A model generated the notes under the pieces. That model made no database searches. It was given only the letters and a program-made list of their open reading frames with translations, and was not told where the DNA came from. A DNA stretch of 5,089 bases from Halieaceae bacterium (GTDB lineage Bacteria; Pseudomonadota; Gammaproteobacteria; Pseudomonadales; Halieaceae): positions 1-5,089 of the forward strand of contig JABJAS010000177.1 of the NCBI GenBank assembly GCA_018666055.1, given 5' to 3'. The translations under genes were made by a program, and so were the position numbers. This document shows, piece after piece, positions 1 through 5,089 of the stretch; the stretch's first letter is position 1; every line of letters starts with the position of its first letter.

Positions 1-374
1 CTCAAATGCCGCGTGGTGCTGGCCTCATGAACTTTGCGGCTGTATTTGGCGGTGCCAATGGAATTGGCTGTTATGTTGTGCTGCTGGAACAACGCATACA
101 GTTCCATGCAACCAACCTTGGCGCCACACAGAACTTCGCAAACGAGTCCGCAGTGGAATTGCTACGTGGCGTTGGCGGCATGTTGACTGAGGCAGGCGCA
201 TCCGCATTTGAGCGCGAGGCAATGGCGATAGACCATTTGAACCAGATGATTGTCGCGCAGGCCAATGCTCTTGGTTTTCAAGATGGATTTTTATTCATCG
301 GCTTGACTGTCCTTATTCCATTCATCCCGCTGATATTCATGAAGAATAGGCCCGAAGTTCTAGGCTTCGGTTGA
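1..374 (+). CDS. DHA2 (EmrB/QacA-like) MFS transporter, C-terminal fragment
   Basis: This is the last ~123 codons of a proton-driven exporter of the inner membrane; the reading frame is open at the left edge, so the true start lies upstream and the ATG at position 6 is internal. Counting from that ATG, residues 9-28 (NFAAVFGGANGIGCYVVLLE) form a Gly-rich membrane helix matching helix 13 of 14-TM drug:H+ antiporters. Residues 31-80 form the long polar loop usual there. Residues 91-112 (FQDGFLFIGL then VLIPFIPLIFM) form the last helix, followed by a short basic tail ending RPEVLGFG. This layout is typical of the EmrB/DHA2 C-terminus. The substrate cannot be told from this part. The gene is convergent with the IS630 transposase, and the last few codons may come from the IS end if the element begins at the TA at 361-362. 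Family call is fairly sure; function is generic. Confidence 0.8.
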   Translation, partial: QMPRGAGLMNFAAVFGGANGIGCYVVLLEQRIQFHATNLGATQNFANESAVELLRGVGGMLTEAGASAFEREAMAIDHLNQMIVAQANALGFQDGFLFIGLTVLIPFIPLIFMKNRPEVLGFG

Positions 375-1595
375 TTTGATCGCCGACTTCTTAGAGCAAA
401 TGCGGAGAGTGATTTGGTGAGACGATATGCTTGGTGACTTAGCGCCGAGGCGGCTGATAAATCTTATCTATACCGCGCTCACTCCAGAACCCGAAACTTC
501 TCGTGTGTAATGACGCGGAAGTTGTCTGAGACGGTGTCCCGGAAGTTTTTCCATTTTCGAGGGATGGTCTCACGCATGAAAGCGAGGATAGCGTCGGCGA
601 ATTGCTTTTGACTTCGATAGTATCGATTGTGGGTGACGTATTGGTGCAAGACGGCCCAAAGTCGCTCAATCGGATTGAGATGTGGGCAATATGGCGATAG
701 CTGGATCGGGTGGATACGGCAGGTTGTTCTTGCAAGAAAAGTCCTGACATCCGGCCCTTTGTGGTAGGCGGCATTGTCCCAGATCACATGAATGAGGCGC
801 TTGTCGGGGTTGCGCTTCTCGATCTCGGCGAGCAGCTGGACGGCGCTGCCCCCATCAACTGTCGTGGGTTCAACAAAGGGCGTATCGAAGGTTTCGAGGT
901 TCACAGCGCCGTGAATGTTTACACGACCGCGCCCAGCTGTACTGAGAACGGCGGGGTTCGATCCAGCCTTCACCCAGGCAAATGCAGGCTTTGACTGATA
1001 CTCCGGATGCACCGCGTCGGCGAAGTAGGCGGCTTCATCCGCCGGCAGCTCGCGCATCAGCTTTTCGTATAAAGCGATGAAGGCGGTCTGCTTTTCTGCT
1101 GACGCAACACGCGGCAGTGGCTTGGGCTTGCGGTACTCGAAACCCAGTCTGGCCAGAAGCTTGATGCAGCCGGAATGGGAATACTCCGGACCAAATTCAG
1201 CCGAGATATGCGCCCGAATCTCGACCGTAGAGCGACAGAAACGCTCTTCCAGCCAAACACATAACGCAGCCTCCTCCGCCTGCGTCATCTGGGAATGACC
1301 GCCCTTCCAGCCATTCAATGCAAGCGCGTCCCAGCCACCTTCCCGATAGGTTTTGTACCAGCCCCGGATCGTGTCATCGTCCAGATACAAAAACTCTGAA
1401 ATCGCTTGGCAAGATTTGCCGTCGTCGAGCAGGAGCATCGCATTTGCCCGACGGGCGATACCGTGGTCCTCGCGCTGACGCCGCACGCAAGCCTAAAGCT
1501 CGAGACGCTCTGCTGGGGAAAGAAAACCGGTGCGGATCATCGACATAGCTGAATCGCTTCAAACATAAAGGTCAAGCCATCAAATTCGGCTTCTC
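363..1595 (-). mobile_element. IS630-family insertion sequence (ends approximate)
   Basis: An IS630-type transposase fills most of this stretch. Elements of the family are about 1.1-1.2 kb, insert at TA and duplicate it. The ends are not certain. The best pairing I see is ATTTGATCGCC-GAC at 374-387 against ATTTGATGGCTTGAC, the reverse complement of 1572-1586. A TA dinucleotide lies 11-12 bp outside each arm (361-362 and 1596-1597), giving a ~1,233-bp element. The terminal bases next to these TAs do not match each other well, so the exact borders are a guess, while the presence of the element is secure from its transposase. The left border falls at or just inside the transporter gene; the right border lies ~35 bp from the IS21 element. 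Confidence 0.55.
479..1546 (-). pseudogene. IS630-family transposase with in-frame TAG at codon 18
   Basis: DDE transposase for cut-and-paste movement at TA targets. Read from ATG at 1546 the protein opens MSMIRTGFLSPAERLEL, hits TAG at 1493-1495, and continues in the same frame as ACVRRQREDHGIARR down to TGA at 479-481 (355 codons with the stop read through). From memory, relatives have Glu at the stop position (..RLELEACVRRQ..), so GAG to TAG is the likely change. A GTG at 1486 could restart a 335-residue protein. In that numbering there is an N-terminal helix-turn-helix region at ~10-60 (AISEFLYLDDDTIRGW), a second winged-helix part at ~65-115, and the catalytic Asp157 (YFADAVHP), Asp237 (VIWDNAAYHK) and Glu274 (LNPIERLW), with 36 residues between the last two. 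The catalytic core is intact; loss would only be of the extreme N-terminus. No strong ribosome site precedes the GTG. Whether it is active is open. Confidence 0.85.
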
Positions 1596-1630
1596 TATGA
1601 CTCCGGGTATAATCAAATACAGACGGAATA

Positions 1631-1644
1631 TGTGAATCCCGGAG
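1631..1644 (+). repeat. IS21 left terminal inverted repeat (IRL)
   Basis: The 14 bases TGTGAATCCCGGAG pair with the reverse complement of 4145-4158, TGTCAATCCCGGAG, at 13 of 14 positions. The only difference is at position 4. The TG start fits IS21-family ends. Similarity beyond base 14 is weak (a CAAA with a one-base shift). Confidence 0.88.
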
Positions 1645-1671
1645 ACAAATTATCCACGGAAACGGTTGGGT

Positions 1672-1719
1672 AATCTGACCGTCGCGGAGAGAAACTCCGC
1701 AATCTGACACCTGATGCAG
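1672..1719 (+). repeat. Sub-terminal repeats and hairpin in IS21 left end
   Basis: AATCTGAC occurs twice in direct orientation, at 1672-1679 and 1701-1708. Between the copies lies a 6-bp hairpin: GCGGAG at 1684-1689 and CTCCGC at 1695-1700, with a 5-base loop. Directly after, CTGATGCAG (1711-1719) repeats a 9-mer found in both arms of the palindrome at the other end (4071-4079, and inverted at 4056-4064). IS21-family ends usually carry several internal copies of a transposase-binding sequence; these may be such sites, which is inference. No convincing sigma-70 promoter for istA is visible here. Confidence 0.5.
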
Positions 1720-1738
1720 CTGAGCAGAGGGTGGGGAG

Positions 1739-3238
1739 ATGTATACTTTGGATTTATACAGCCGGGTACGTCGGGCGTGCCACGTTGATGGGGTTACTAA
1801 TAGTGCGGCGGCGCGTCTATTCGGGGTCGACCGCAAAACGGTGGCGAAGATCCTGAAGCATTCGGTGCCTCCAGGGTATCGGAGAACTGCTTTACCAGTC
1901 CGCCCGAAGCTCGACCCGTTCATACCGGTTATCGATCAGATCCTGGTAGACGACAAACGGGTCATCAAGAAGCAGCGGCACACGGCGAAGCGCATTCATG
2001 CCCGATTACGGGATGAGCATGGTTTCACCGGCGGCATCACCATCGTCACGGATTATGTTCGCGAGAAGCAACGGCGAACGCGGGAGGTATTCGTGCCGCT
2101 GTCGCATGCGCCGGGTCATGCTCAGGTGGACTTTGGTGAAACACTGGGTGTGATCGGCGGGGTCGAGTGTAAGCTGCATTACTTCGCGATGTCGCTGCCG
2201 CATTCAGATGCGTTCTTCATGAAGGCGTATCCGGCTGAGACCACGGAAGCCTTCTGCGATGGCCACGCCGCTGCCTTTTCCTTCTTCGGCGGCGTACCGT
2301 TGTCGATCCTCTACGACAATACCGTCATAGCCGTTGCCAAGATCCTCGGCGACGGCAAGCGGCTGCGTACAAGGGTCTTCTCAGAGCTCCAATCCCATTA
2401 CCTGTTCGAGGACAAGTTTGGTCGACCAGGCAAGGGTAACGACAAGGGCAATGTCGAGGGTGTAATTGGCTTTGGCCGTCGTAACTTCCTGGTTCCAGCT
2501 CCCCGGTTTGATAGCTTCGACGCCCTTAATGCGTGGCTGGAGATGCAATGCCTTAAGCGCCAAGACGATGTAGTTCGTGGGCATGGTGAGACGATTGGTG
2601 AGCGTCTGCTACGAGATCTCGATGGGCTGATGGCCTTGCCGCCGACGCCCTATGACGCCTGTGAGAAGGTCAGCACGCGCGCAACGTCCATCTCGATGGT
2701 CCGCTACCGCAATAACGACTACTCGGTGCCTGTCGCCTTCGCCCATCATGAGGTTCAGGTCCGAGGCTATGTCCACGAGGTGGTTATCGGTTGCGGCGCC
2801 GCGGTGATCGCACGACATGCTCGGTCCTATGAGAAGGCGGGCATGATCTTCGATCCAATACACTATCTGCCGTTGCTGGAGCAGAAGGTCGGTGCGTTAG
2901 ACCAGGCAGCCCCATTGCAAGGCTGGGATTTGCCCGAAGAGTTCGCGACCCTGCACCGGTTGCTGGAGGCGCGGATGGGTAAGCCTGGCAAGCGCGAATA
3001 TGTCCAGGTCCTGCGGTTGCTGGAAACCTTCGAGATAAACCATGTCCATGGCGCCATCCGGCAGGCCCTCGACCTGGGTGCCATTGGCTACGATGCCGTC
3101 AAACACCTCATCCTCTGTCGGATTGAGCGGCGGCCACCCAGGCTGGATCTCGATATTTACCCCTATCTGCCAAAAGCGGTGGTCGAGACGACAAAGCCTG
3201 CCAGCTACGCGGTGCTGCTGTCAGGAGCCGCGGCATGA
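1739..3238 (+). CDS. istA: IS21-family DDE transposase IstA
   Basis: IstA binds the element ends and performs DNA strand transfer together with the ATPase IstB. The 499-residue length is normal. An N-terminal helix-turn-helix lies at ~18-40 (TNSAAARLFGVDRKTVAKIL). The RNase H-like catalytic core shows Asp131 (HAQVDFGE), Asp193 (LYDNT) and Glu240 (KGNVEG), giving an intact DDE triad with 61 and 46 residues between its members. A C-terminal beta-barrel-like Mu-C region follows at ~310-370 (SMVRYRNNDYSVPVAF), then a helical tail. The ATG at 1739 is preceded by AGAGGG at 1726-1731 with 7-base spacing, which supports this start. The stop overlaps the istB start as ATGA, so the two are translationally coupled. 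No frameshift or missing key residue is visible, so the protein is probably functional. Confidence 0.95.
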   Translation: MYTLDLYSRVRRACHVDGVTNSAAARLFGVDRKTVAKILKHSVPPGYRRTALPVRPKLDPFIPVIDQILVDDKRVIKKQRHTAKRIHARLRDEHGFTGGITIVTDYVREKQRRTREVFVPLSHAPGHAQVDFGETLGVIGGVECKLHYFAMSLPHSDAFFMKAYPAETTEAFCDGHAAAFSFFGGVPLSILYDNTVIAVAKILGDGKRLRTRVFSELQSHYLFEDKFGRPGKGNDKGNVEGVIGFGRRNFLVPAPRFDSFDALNAWLEMQCLKRQDDVVRGHGETIGERLLRDLDGLMALPPTPYDACEKVSTRATSISMVRYRNNDYSVPVAFAHHEVQVRGYVHEVVIGCGAAVIARHARSYEKAGMIFDPIHYLPLLEQKVGALDQAAPLQGWDLPEEFATLHRLLEARMGKPGKREYVQVLRLLETFEINHVHGAIRQALDLGAIGYDAVKHLILCRIERRPPRLDLDIYPYLPKAVVETTKPASYAVLLSGAAA

Positions 3239-3999
3239 CCGACACAGCAAATGACACCCCGCAGGTGCTGCTAAAGCATCATCTAACAAAGCTCCGGCTG
3301 CCGACCTTCCAGAGCGAATATGCCAAGCTGGCTCAGCAATGCGCAACCCAGAACAAGGATCATGTGCAGTATCTGCTGCGGCTCTGTGAATTGGAGCTGA
3401 TCGAGCGGGAACGCCGCATGATAGAACGGCGGATCAAGGCCGCTAAGTTCCCGGCGACCAAGAGCCTCGACAGCTTCGACTTCAAGACCATTCCTACGCT
3501 GAACAAGGTCCTCACGATGGAGCTGGCTCGCTGTGAGTACGTCGCCCAACGTCAAAACGTGATCGCCCTCGGACCAAGTGGAACCGGCAAAACACATATC
3601 GCCCTTGGTCTCGGGCTAGCGGCTTGCCAAAAGGGCCTGAAGGTCCGCTTCACCACGGCTGCAGCTCTCGTCCACGAGATGATCGAAGCCGCGGATGAAC
3701 GCCGCCTGCAACGCCATCAAAAACAACTGGCCGCCCAGGACCTGCTAATTATCGACGAGCTCGGCTTTGTGCCGTTGTCCAAGACCGGCGCTGAGCTTCT
3801 GTTTGAGGTTATCTCCCAGCGCTATGAGCGCGGCTCCATCATCATTACGTCGAACCTGCCGTTCGATGAATGGACTGAGGTCTTCGGCTCGGAACGCCTC
3901 ACCGGCGCTATCCTCGACCGCCTGACCCATCACGTCCACATCCTCGAAATGAACGGCGAGAGCTATCGGCTTAATCAGAGCCGAAAACGCAAAGCCTGA
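3235..3999 (+). CDS. istB: IS21-family AAA+ ATPase IstB (transposition helper)
   Basis: IstB is the DnaC/DnaA-like AAA+ ATPase that assembles on target DNA and stimulates IstA. At 254 residues it is of usual length. A helical N-terminal IstB domain at ~10-70, rich in charged residues (LELIERERRMIERRIKAAKF), precedes the ATPase core. The core shows Walker A GPSGTGKT at 113-120, Walker B LLIIDE at 170-175, a sensor-1 type TSN at 205-207, and Arg221 and Arg229 as candidate arginine-finger or sensor residues. The tail is basic (NQSRKRKA). The start ATG overlaps the istA stop by 4 bases and has AGGAG at 3223-3227 with 7-base spacing, a strong ribosome site inside istA. All key motifs are present. 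Stand-alone DnaC-like helicase loaders share the fold, but pairing with istA settles the identity. Confidence 0.96.
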   Translation: MTDTANDTPQVLLKHHLTKLRLPTFQSEYAKLAQQCATQNKDHVQYLLRLCELELIERERRMIERRIKAAKFPATKSLDSFDFKTIPTLNKVLTMELARCEYVAQRQNVIALGPSGTGKTHIALGLGLAACQKGLKVRFTTAAALVHEMIEAADERRLQRHQKQLAAQDLLIIDELGFVPLSKTGAELLFEVISQRYERGSIIITSNLPFDEWTEVFGSERLTGAILDRLTHHVHILEMNGESYRLNQSRKRKA

Positions 4000-4047
4000 A
4001 CAAACCCGCCGCAAACTACAGCCATCAAACCGTCATTTAGACAGCGA

Positions 4048-4087
4048 CCCTTAGCCTGCATCAGCTATAGCTGATGCAGGCTAAGGG
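4048..4087. repeat. Perfect 40-bp palindrome inside IS21 right end
   Basis: Two 20-base arms are exact reverse complements with no spacer. The centre is CTA|TAG between 4067 and 4068; the outer bases are CCC and GGG, and the match ends at 4047/4088. It starts 49 bases after the istB stop codon and ends 58 bases before the right inverted repeat. Neither strand shows a T-run after the arm, so it is not a standard Rho-independent terminator, although a transcript would fold into a very stable hairpin. It could be a transposase-binding dyad, a block to read-through from istAB, or a relic of an inverted duplication. The inner 9-mer CTGATGCAG is shared with the left end (1711-1719), which favours a link to element-end function. 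Confidence 0.9.
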
Positions 4088-4144
4088 GGCCATCCTGAAC
4101 CAGCAAGATGGACCTATATTCTACCGGGAACTGGCCCCTTTTTG

Positions 4145-4158
4145 CTCCGGGATTGACA
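4145..4158 (-). repeat. IS21 right terminal inverted repeat (IRR)
   Basis: CTCCGGGATTGACA is the inverse of the left end at 13 of 14 positions. The outer six bases read TTGACA on the + strand. No matching target duplication follows. Confidence 0.88.
4153..4158 (+). promoter_or_regulatory. Outward-facing -35 hexamer at IS21 right tip
   Basis: TTGACA, the sigma-70 -35 consensus, forms the last six bases of the element and points into the flanking DNA. In the present flank a -10 at 16-18 bp would be AGAAAT, GAAATC or AAATCA (4175-4182), all poor. TACAAT at 4163 is far too close. So no good hybrid promoter exists here now. For IS21 it is established that joining a right end to a left end (tandem copies) creates a junction promoter that drives istA; this hexamer has the right position to do the same. 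In such a junction AATTAT (1648-1653) of the left end would be the nearest -10-like sequence. Confidence 0.45.
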
Positions 4159-4204
4159 GGGCTACAATCGTACAAGAAATCATATCTATGGCCGAAGCGG
4201 GGCT

Positions 4205-4368
4205 TTCCCTTCCCTGATCGCGAAAATGGAATCCCTGTTCGGCCAGCCTAAATTCCCTGTTCTTACGAGTAGGGAATTTCCCGATTTAGATCGATAAATC
4301 TGGCGCTTAGAGGCGCCTTCGCGTGGTCAGGGAGCCTGAAACCGCCGAATTTCCCTGTAAATTCCCTG
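4205..4368. repeat. Phased TTCCCTG-type repeat cluster with inverted copies
   Basis: TCCCTG occurs on the + strand at 4211, 4232, 4254, 4352 and 4363, several within ATTCCCTGT. An extra TTCCCT lies in tandem just before the first. Inverted copies are CAGGGA at 4328-4333 and AGGGAA at 4271-4276; the latter sits in the small palindrome GGGAATTTCCC (4272-4282). Start-to-start steps are 21, 22, 98 and 11, close to whole helical turns. Nearby are an inverted repeat GATTTA..TAAATC (4283-4300, 6-base loop) and GGCGC..GCGCC (4302-4317). This looks like a set of protein-binding sites or the end of a mobile element. No gene product can be named. Confidence 0.6.
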
Positions 4369-4403
4369 CAAAACAGGCCAGAGAACGGGAGACGGGTTCG
4401 CTC

Positions 4404-4441
4404 GCGCATGCAAGCCGCGCCATCGTCTTTTGCGCATGCAA
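4404..4441 (+). repeat. 10-bp direct repeat GCGCATGCAA, two copies
   Basis: Identical copies lie at 4404-4413 and 4432-4441, 28 bases apart. Each contains the palindrome GCATGC. The sequence between them is GC-rich. The function is unknown; it may be part of the same remnant as the TTCCCTG cluster. Confidence 0.55.
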
Positions 4442-4520
4442 ACGCCGAGAGAGCGCTCGTTACGTCTGCAGTTGAACGCACTCATCCCCTGGTACATTCC
4501 AGCGGCACAAATGCTCCAAA

Positions 4521-4549
4521 TTGCCATCCTAAATTCTGACGCCTACCAT
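4521..4549 (+). promoter_or_regulatory. Candidate sigma-70 promoter upstream of chimeric gene
   Basis: TTGCCA (4521-4526, five of six consensus bases) and TACCAT (4544-4549, four of six) are separated by 17 bases, in the sense direction and ~42 bases before the ATG at 4591. It would be the promoter of the former dioxygenase gene whose start is retained. Such matches arise by chance, so this is weak. Confidence 0.3.
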
Positions 4550-4590
4550 CGTGCCCAATTTTGGCTTCTTCATGATGGAGCAATGGACGA

Positions 4591-4647
4591 ATGGAGATTC
4601 AACCAATCTCTGGCGCGATAGGTGCGGAAATCACTGAGGTCGACCTC
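4591..4647 (+). pseudogene. TauD/TfdA-type dioxygenase N-terminal remnant (19 codons)
   Basis: The first 19 residues, MEIQPISGAIGAEITEVDL, match the opening of Fe(II)/2-oxoglutarate-dependent TauD/TfdA-family dioxygenases, where a short strand is followed by I-G-A-E-I-x-G-V-D-L. Acyl-CoA dehydrogenases of this type begin instead with a short segment of the kind F(T/S)xEExxFRxEVRxFL. Here the dioxygenase start runs straight into KQFRADIRAFL, so the fusion point is near 4648. None of the catalytic part of a dioxygenase (HxD motif, distal His) is present. The match is by pattern recognition from a short peptide, so it is probable rather than certain. Confidence 0.6.
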
Positions 4648-5089
4648 AAGCAGTTCCGTGCGGATATAAGGGCGTTTTTGCAGAGTAATCTGCCCGAGAT
4701 GATCCGCAGAAAAACGGCTGCTGGCATTGAGCTCAGCGAGGCTGAATATCGTGCGTGGATGAAAATCCTGTCCGACCAAGGCTGGATCGCTGTGAATTGG
4801 TCAAAGAAAGACGGAGGCCCTGGCTGGTCCTTATGGGAACGGTAAGCCTATGAGGAAGAATATTACCGGGCCAAAGCTCCACGCGTTGTGGACATCGGCG
4901 TGCGTATGGTTGGCCCTGTGCTTTTAGCATTTGGCAAACAACAGCAGCGCCAAAGATTCCTGCCGCGCATTATCGATAGCTCAGAATTATGGTGCCAGGG
5001 CTATTCCGAACCCGGGGCAGGCTCGGACCTCTCGTCCCTCAAAACGAAGGCCGTTTTGGATGGTGATGCCTATCGCGTCCAGGGTTCCA
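4591..5089 (+). pseudogene. Acyl-CoA dehydrogenase, chimeric N-terminus, TAA at codon 85
   Basis: The protein would be a FAD-dependent acyl-CoA dehydrogenase, oxidising an acyl-CoA to the enoyl-CoA. From residue ~20 (KQFRADIRAFLQSNLPEM) the sequence follows the family's helical N-terminal domain, through GWIAVNWSKKDGGPGW. TAA at 4843-4845 ends it after WSLWER; the same frame then continues without further stops to the window edge as AYEEEYYRAKAPRVV..VGPVLLAFG, reaching the middle-domain FAD/substrate motif WCQGYSEPGAGSDLSSLKT (from 4990). Relatives carry Tyr at the stop position (..QRY.FEEE..), so a single TAC or TAT to TAA change explains it. A GGAG at 4577-4580 is 10 bases before the ATG. 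The first 19 codons look foreign (see separate entry). The 3' part lies outside the window. No suitable restart follows the stop, so the gene is probably inactive. Confidence 0.85.

Larger units (their letters stand above)
1631..4158 (+). mobile_element. IS21-family insertion sequence, complete, 2,528 bp
   Basis: The element is bounded by inverted repeats starting TGT and ending ACA and holds istA and istB in the canonical order and overlap. Its length is normal for the family (about 2-2.6 kb). The left non-coding end (1631-1738) carries direct repeats and a small hairpin; the right end (4000-4158) carries a 40-bp palindrome. IS21 elements normally duplicate 4-8 bp of target, but the left flank (..ACGGAATA) and the right flank (GGGCTACA..) do not match at any of those lengths. 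Either the copy has taken part in recombination with another copy or in an adjacent deletion, or the borders differ slightly from those given here. Both genes look intact, so the element could be active. Confidence 0.9.
4159..4590. other. Gene-free stretch between IS21 and the chimeric gene
   Basis: No convincing coding region is seen on either strand. The short open frames here (for example - strand 4263-4481) have no recognisable domain, no ribosome site and compositions dominated by the repeats. The stretch contains the TTCCCTG-type repeats (4205-4368), a GCGCATGCAA direct repeat (4404-4441) and a weak promoter candidate (4521-4549). From memory, similar TTCCCTG-rich tracts occur in intergenic and IS-adjacent DNA of rhizobia and sphingomonads; this could not be checked. 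It is likely a remnant of another mobile element or an intergenic repeat family. Confidence 0.6.

Noticed and set aside
710..994. Open frames antisense to the IS630 transposase and within istA/istB in other frames
   Set aside because: They lie entirely over strongly supported transposition genes, show no domains, and are codon-structure shadows.
4048..4087. The palindrome as a Rho-independent terminator for istAB
   Set aside because: The stem would be strong, but no T-run follows on either strand, so the standard terminator structure is not met.
4153..4186. A full outward promoter from the IS21 right tip into the flank
   Set aside because: The -35 is perfect, but the hexamers at 16-18 bp spacing are poor -10 matches and TACAAT at 4163 is only 4 bp away.
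4205..4368. TCCCTG cluster as a CRISPR array
   Set aside because: The repeats are only 6-9 bp, the spacing is uneven (21, 22, 98, 11) and there are inverted copies and no cas genes.
4263..4481. Open frames on the - strand (4263-4481 and 4327-4527) that could be small genes
   Set aside because: No recognisable domain, no ribosome site, and the translated sequence mostly reflects the TCCCTG/CAGGGA repeats; better explained as non-coding repeat DNA.
4430..4621. Open frame on the + strand overlapping the start of the chimeric gene
   Set aside because: Out of frame with the dehydrogenase, no family resemblance, and it runs through the candidate promoter and repeat region.

Overview
The window holds debris around two insertion sequences. 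The proteins look alphaproteobacterial: the IS630 transposase, the IstA/IstB pair and the acyl-CoA dehydrogenase most resemble, from memory, proteins of Sphingomonadales and Rhizobiales. No search could be run, so this is a judgement from familiarity. The host genes at both edges (a drug/solute exporter and an acyl-CoA dehydrogenase) fit accessory catabolic DNA such as a plasmid or genomic island, but the window alone does not prove that.

Layout, left to right. (1) 1-374, + strand: the C-terminal end of a 14-TM (DHA2/EmrB-like) major facilitator transporter whose start lies outside the window. (2) About 363-1595: an IS630-family element with its transposase on the - strand, convergent with the transporter. 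The transposase keeps a full DDE triad but has an in-frame TAG at codon 18; a GTG three codons later could restart a 335-residue protein. (3) 1631-4158: an apparently complete 2,528-bp IS21-family element. It has 14-bp terminal inverted repeats with one mismatch and translationally coupled istA and istB (ATGA overlap). A perfect 40-bp palindrome lies between istB and the right end. Its flanks show no target duplication. (4) 4159-4590: no credible gene. This stretch carries several TTCCCTG-type repeats at roughly helical-turn spacing, small inverted repeats, a 10-bp direct repeat and a weak candidate promoter. (5) 4591 to the window edge: a broken chimeric gene. Its first 19 codons look like the N-terminus of a TauD/TfdA-type dioxygenase. 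They run in frame into the N-terminal part of an acyl-CoA dehydrogenase, which is itself cut by TAA at codon 85 and then continues in the same frame.

Only istA and istB form a working unit: IstA is the DDE transposase and IstB its AAA+ ATPase partner. The rest reads as a rearrangement hot spot: a defective or restart-dependent IS630, an IS21 without a target duplication, and a fused, nonsense-mutated catabolic gene. I see no new defence, CRISPR, toxin-antitoxin or biosynthetic system. The points most worth a second look are the chimeric gene, the 40-bp palindrome inside IS21, the outward -35 hexamer created by the single mismatch between the IS21 ends, and the phased repeats at 4205-4368.
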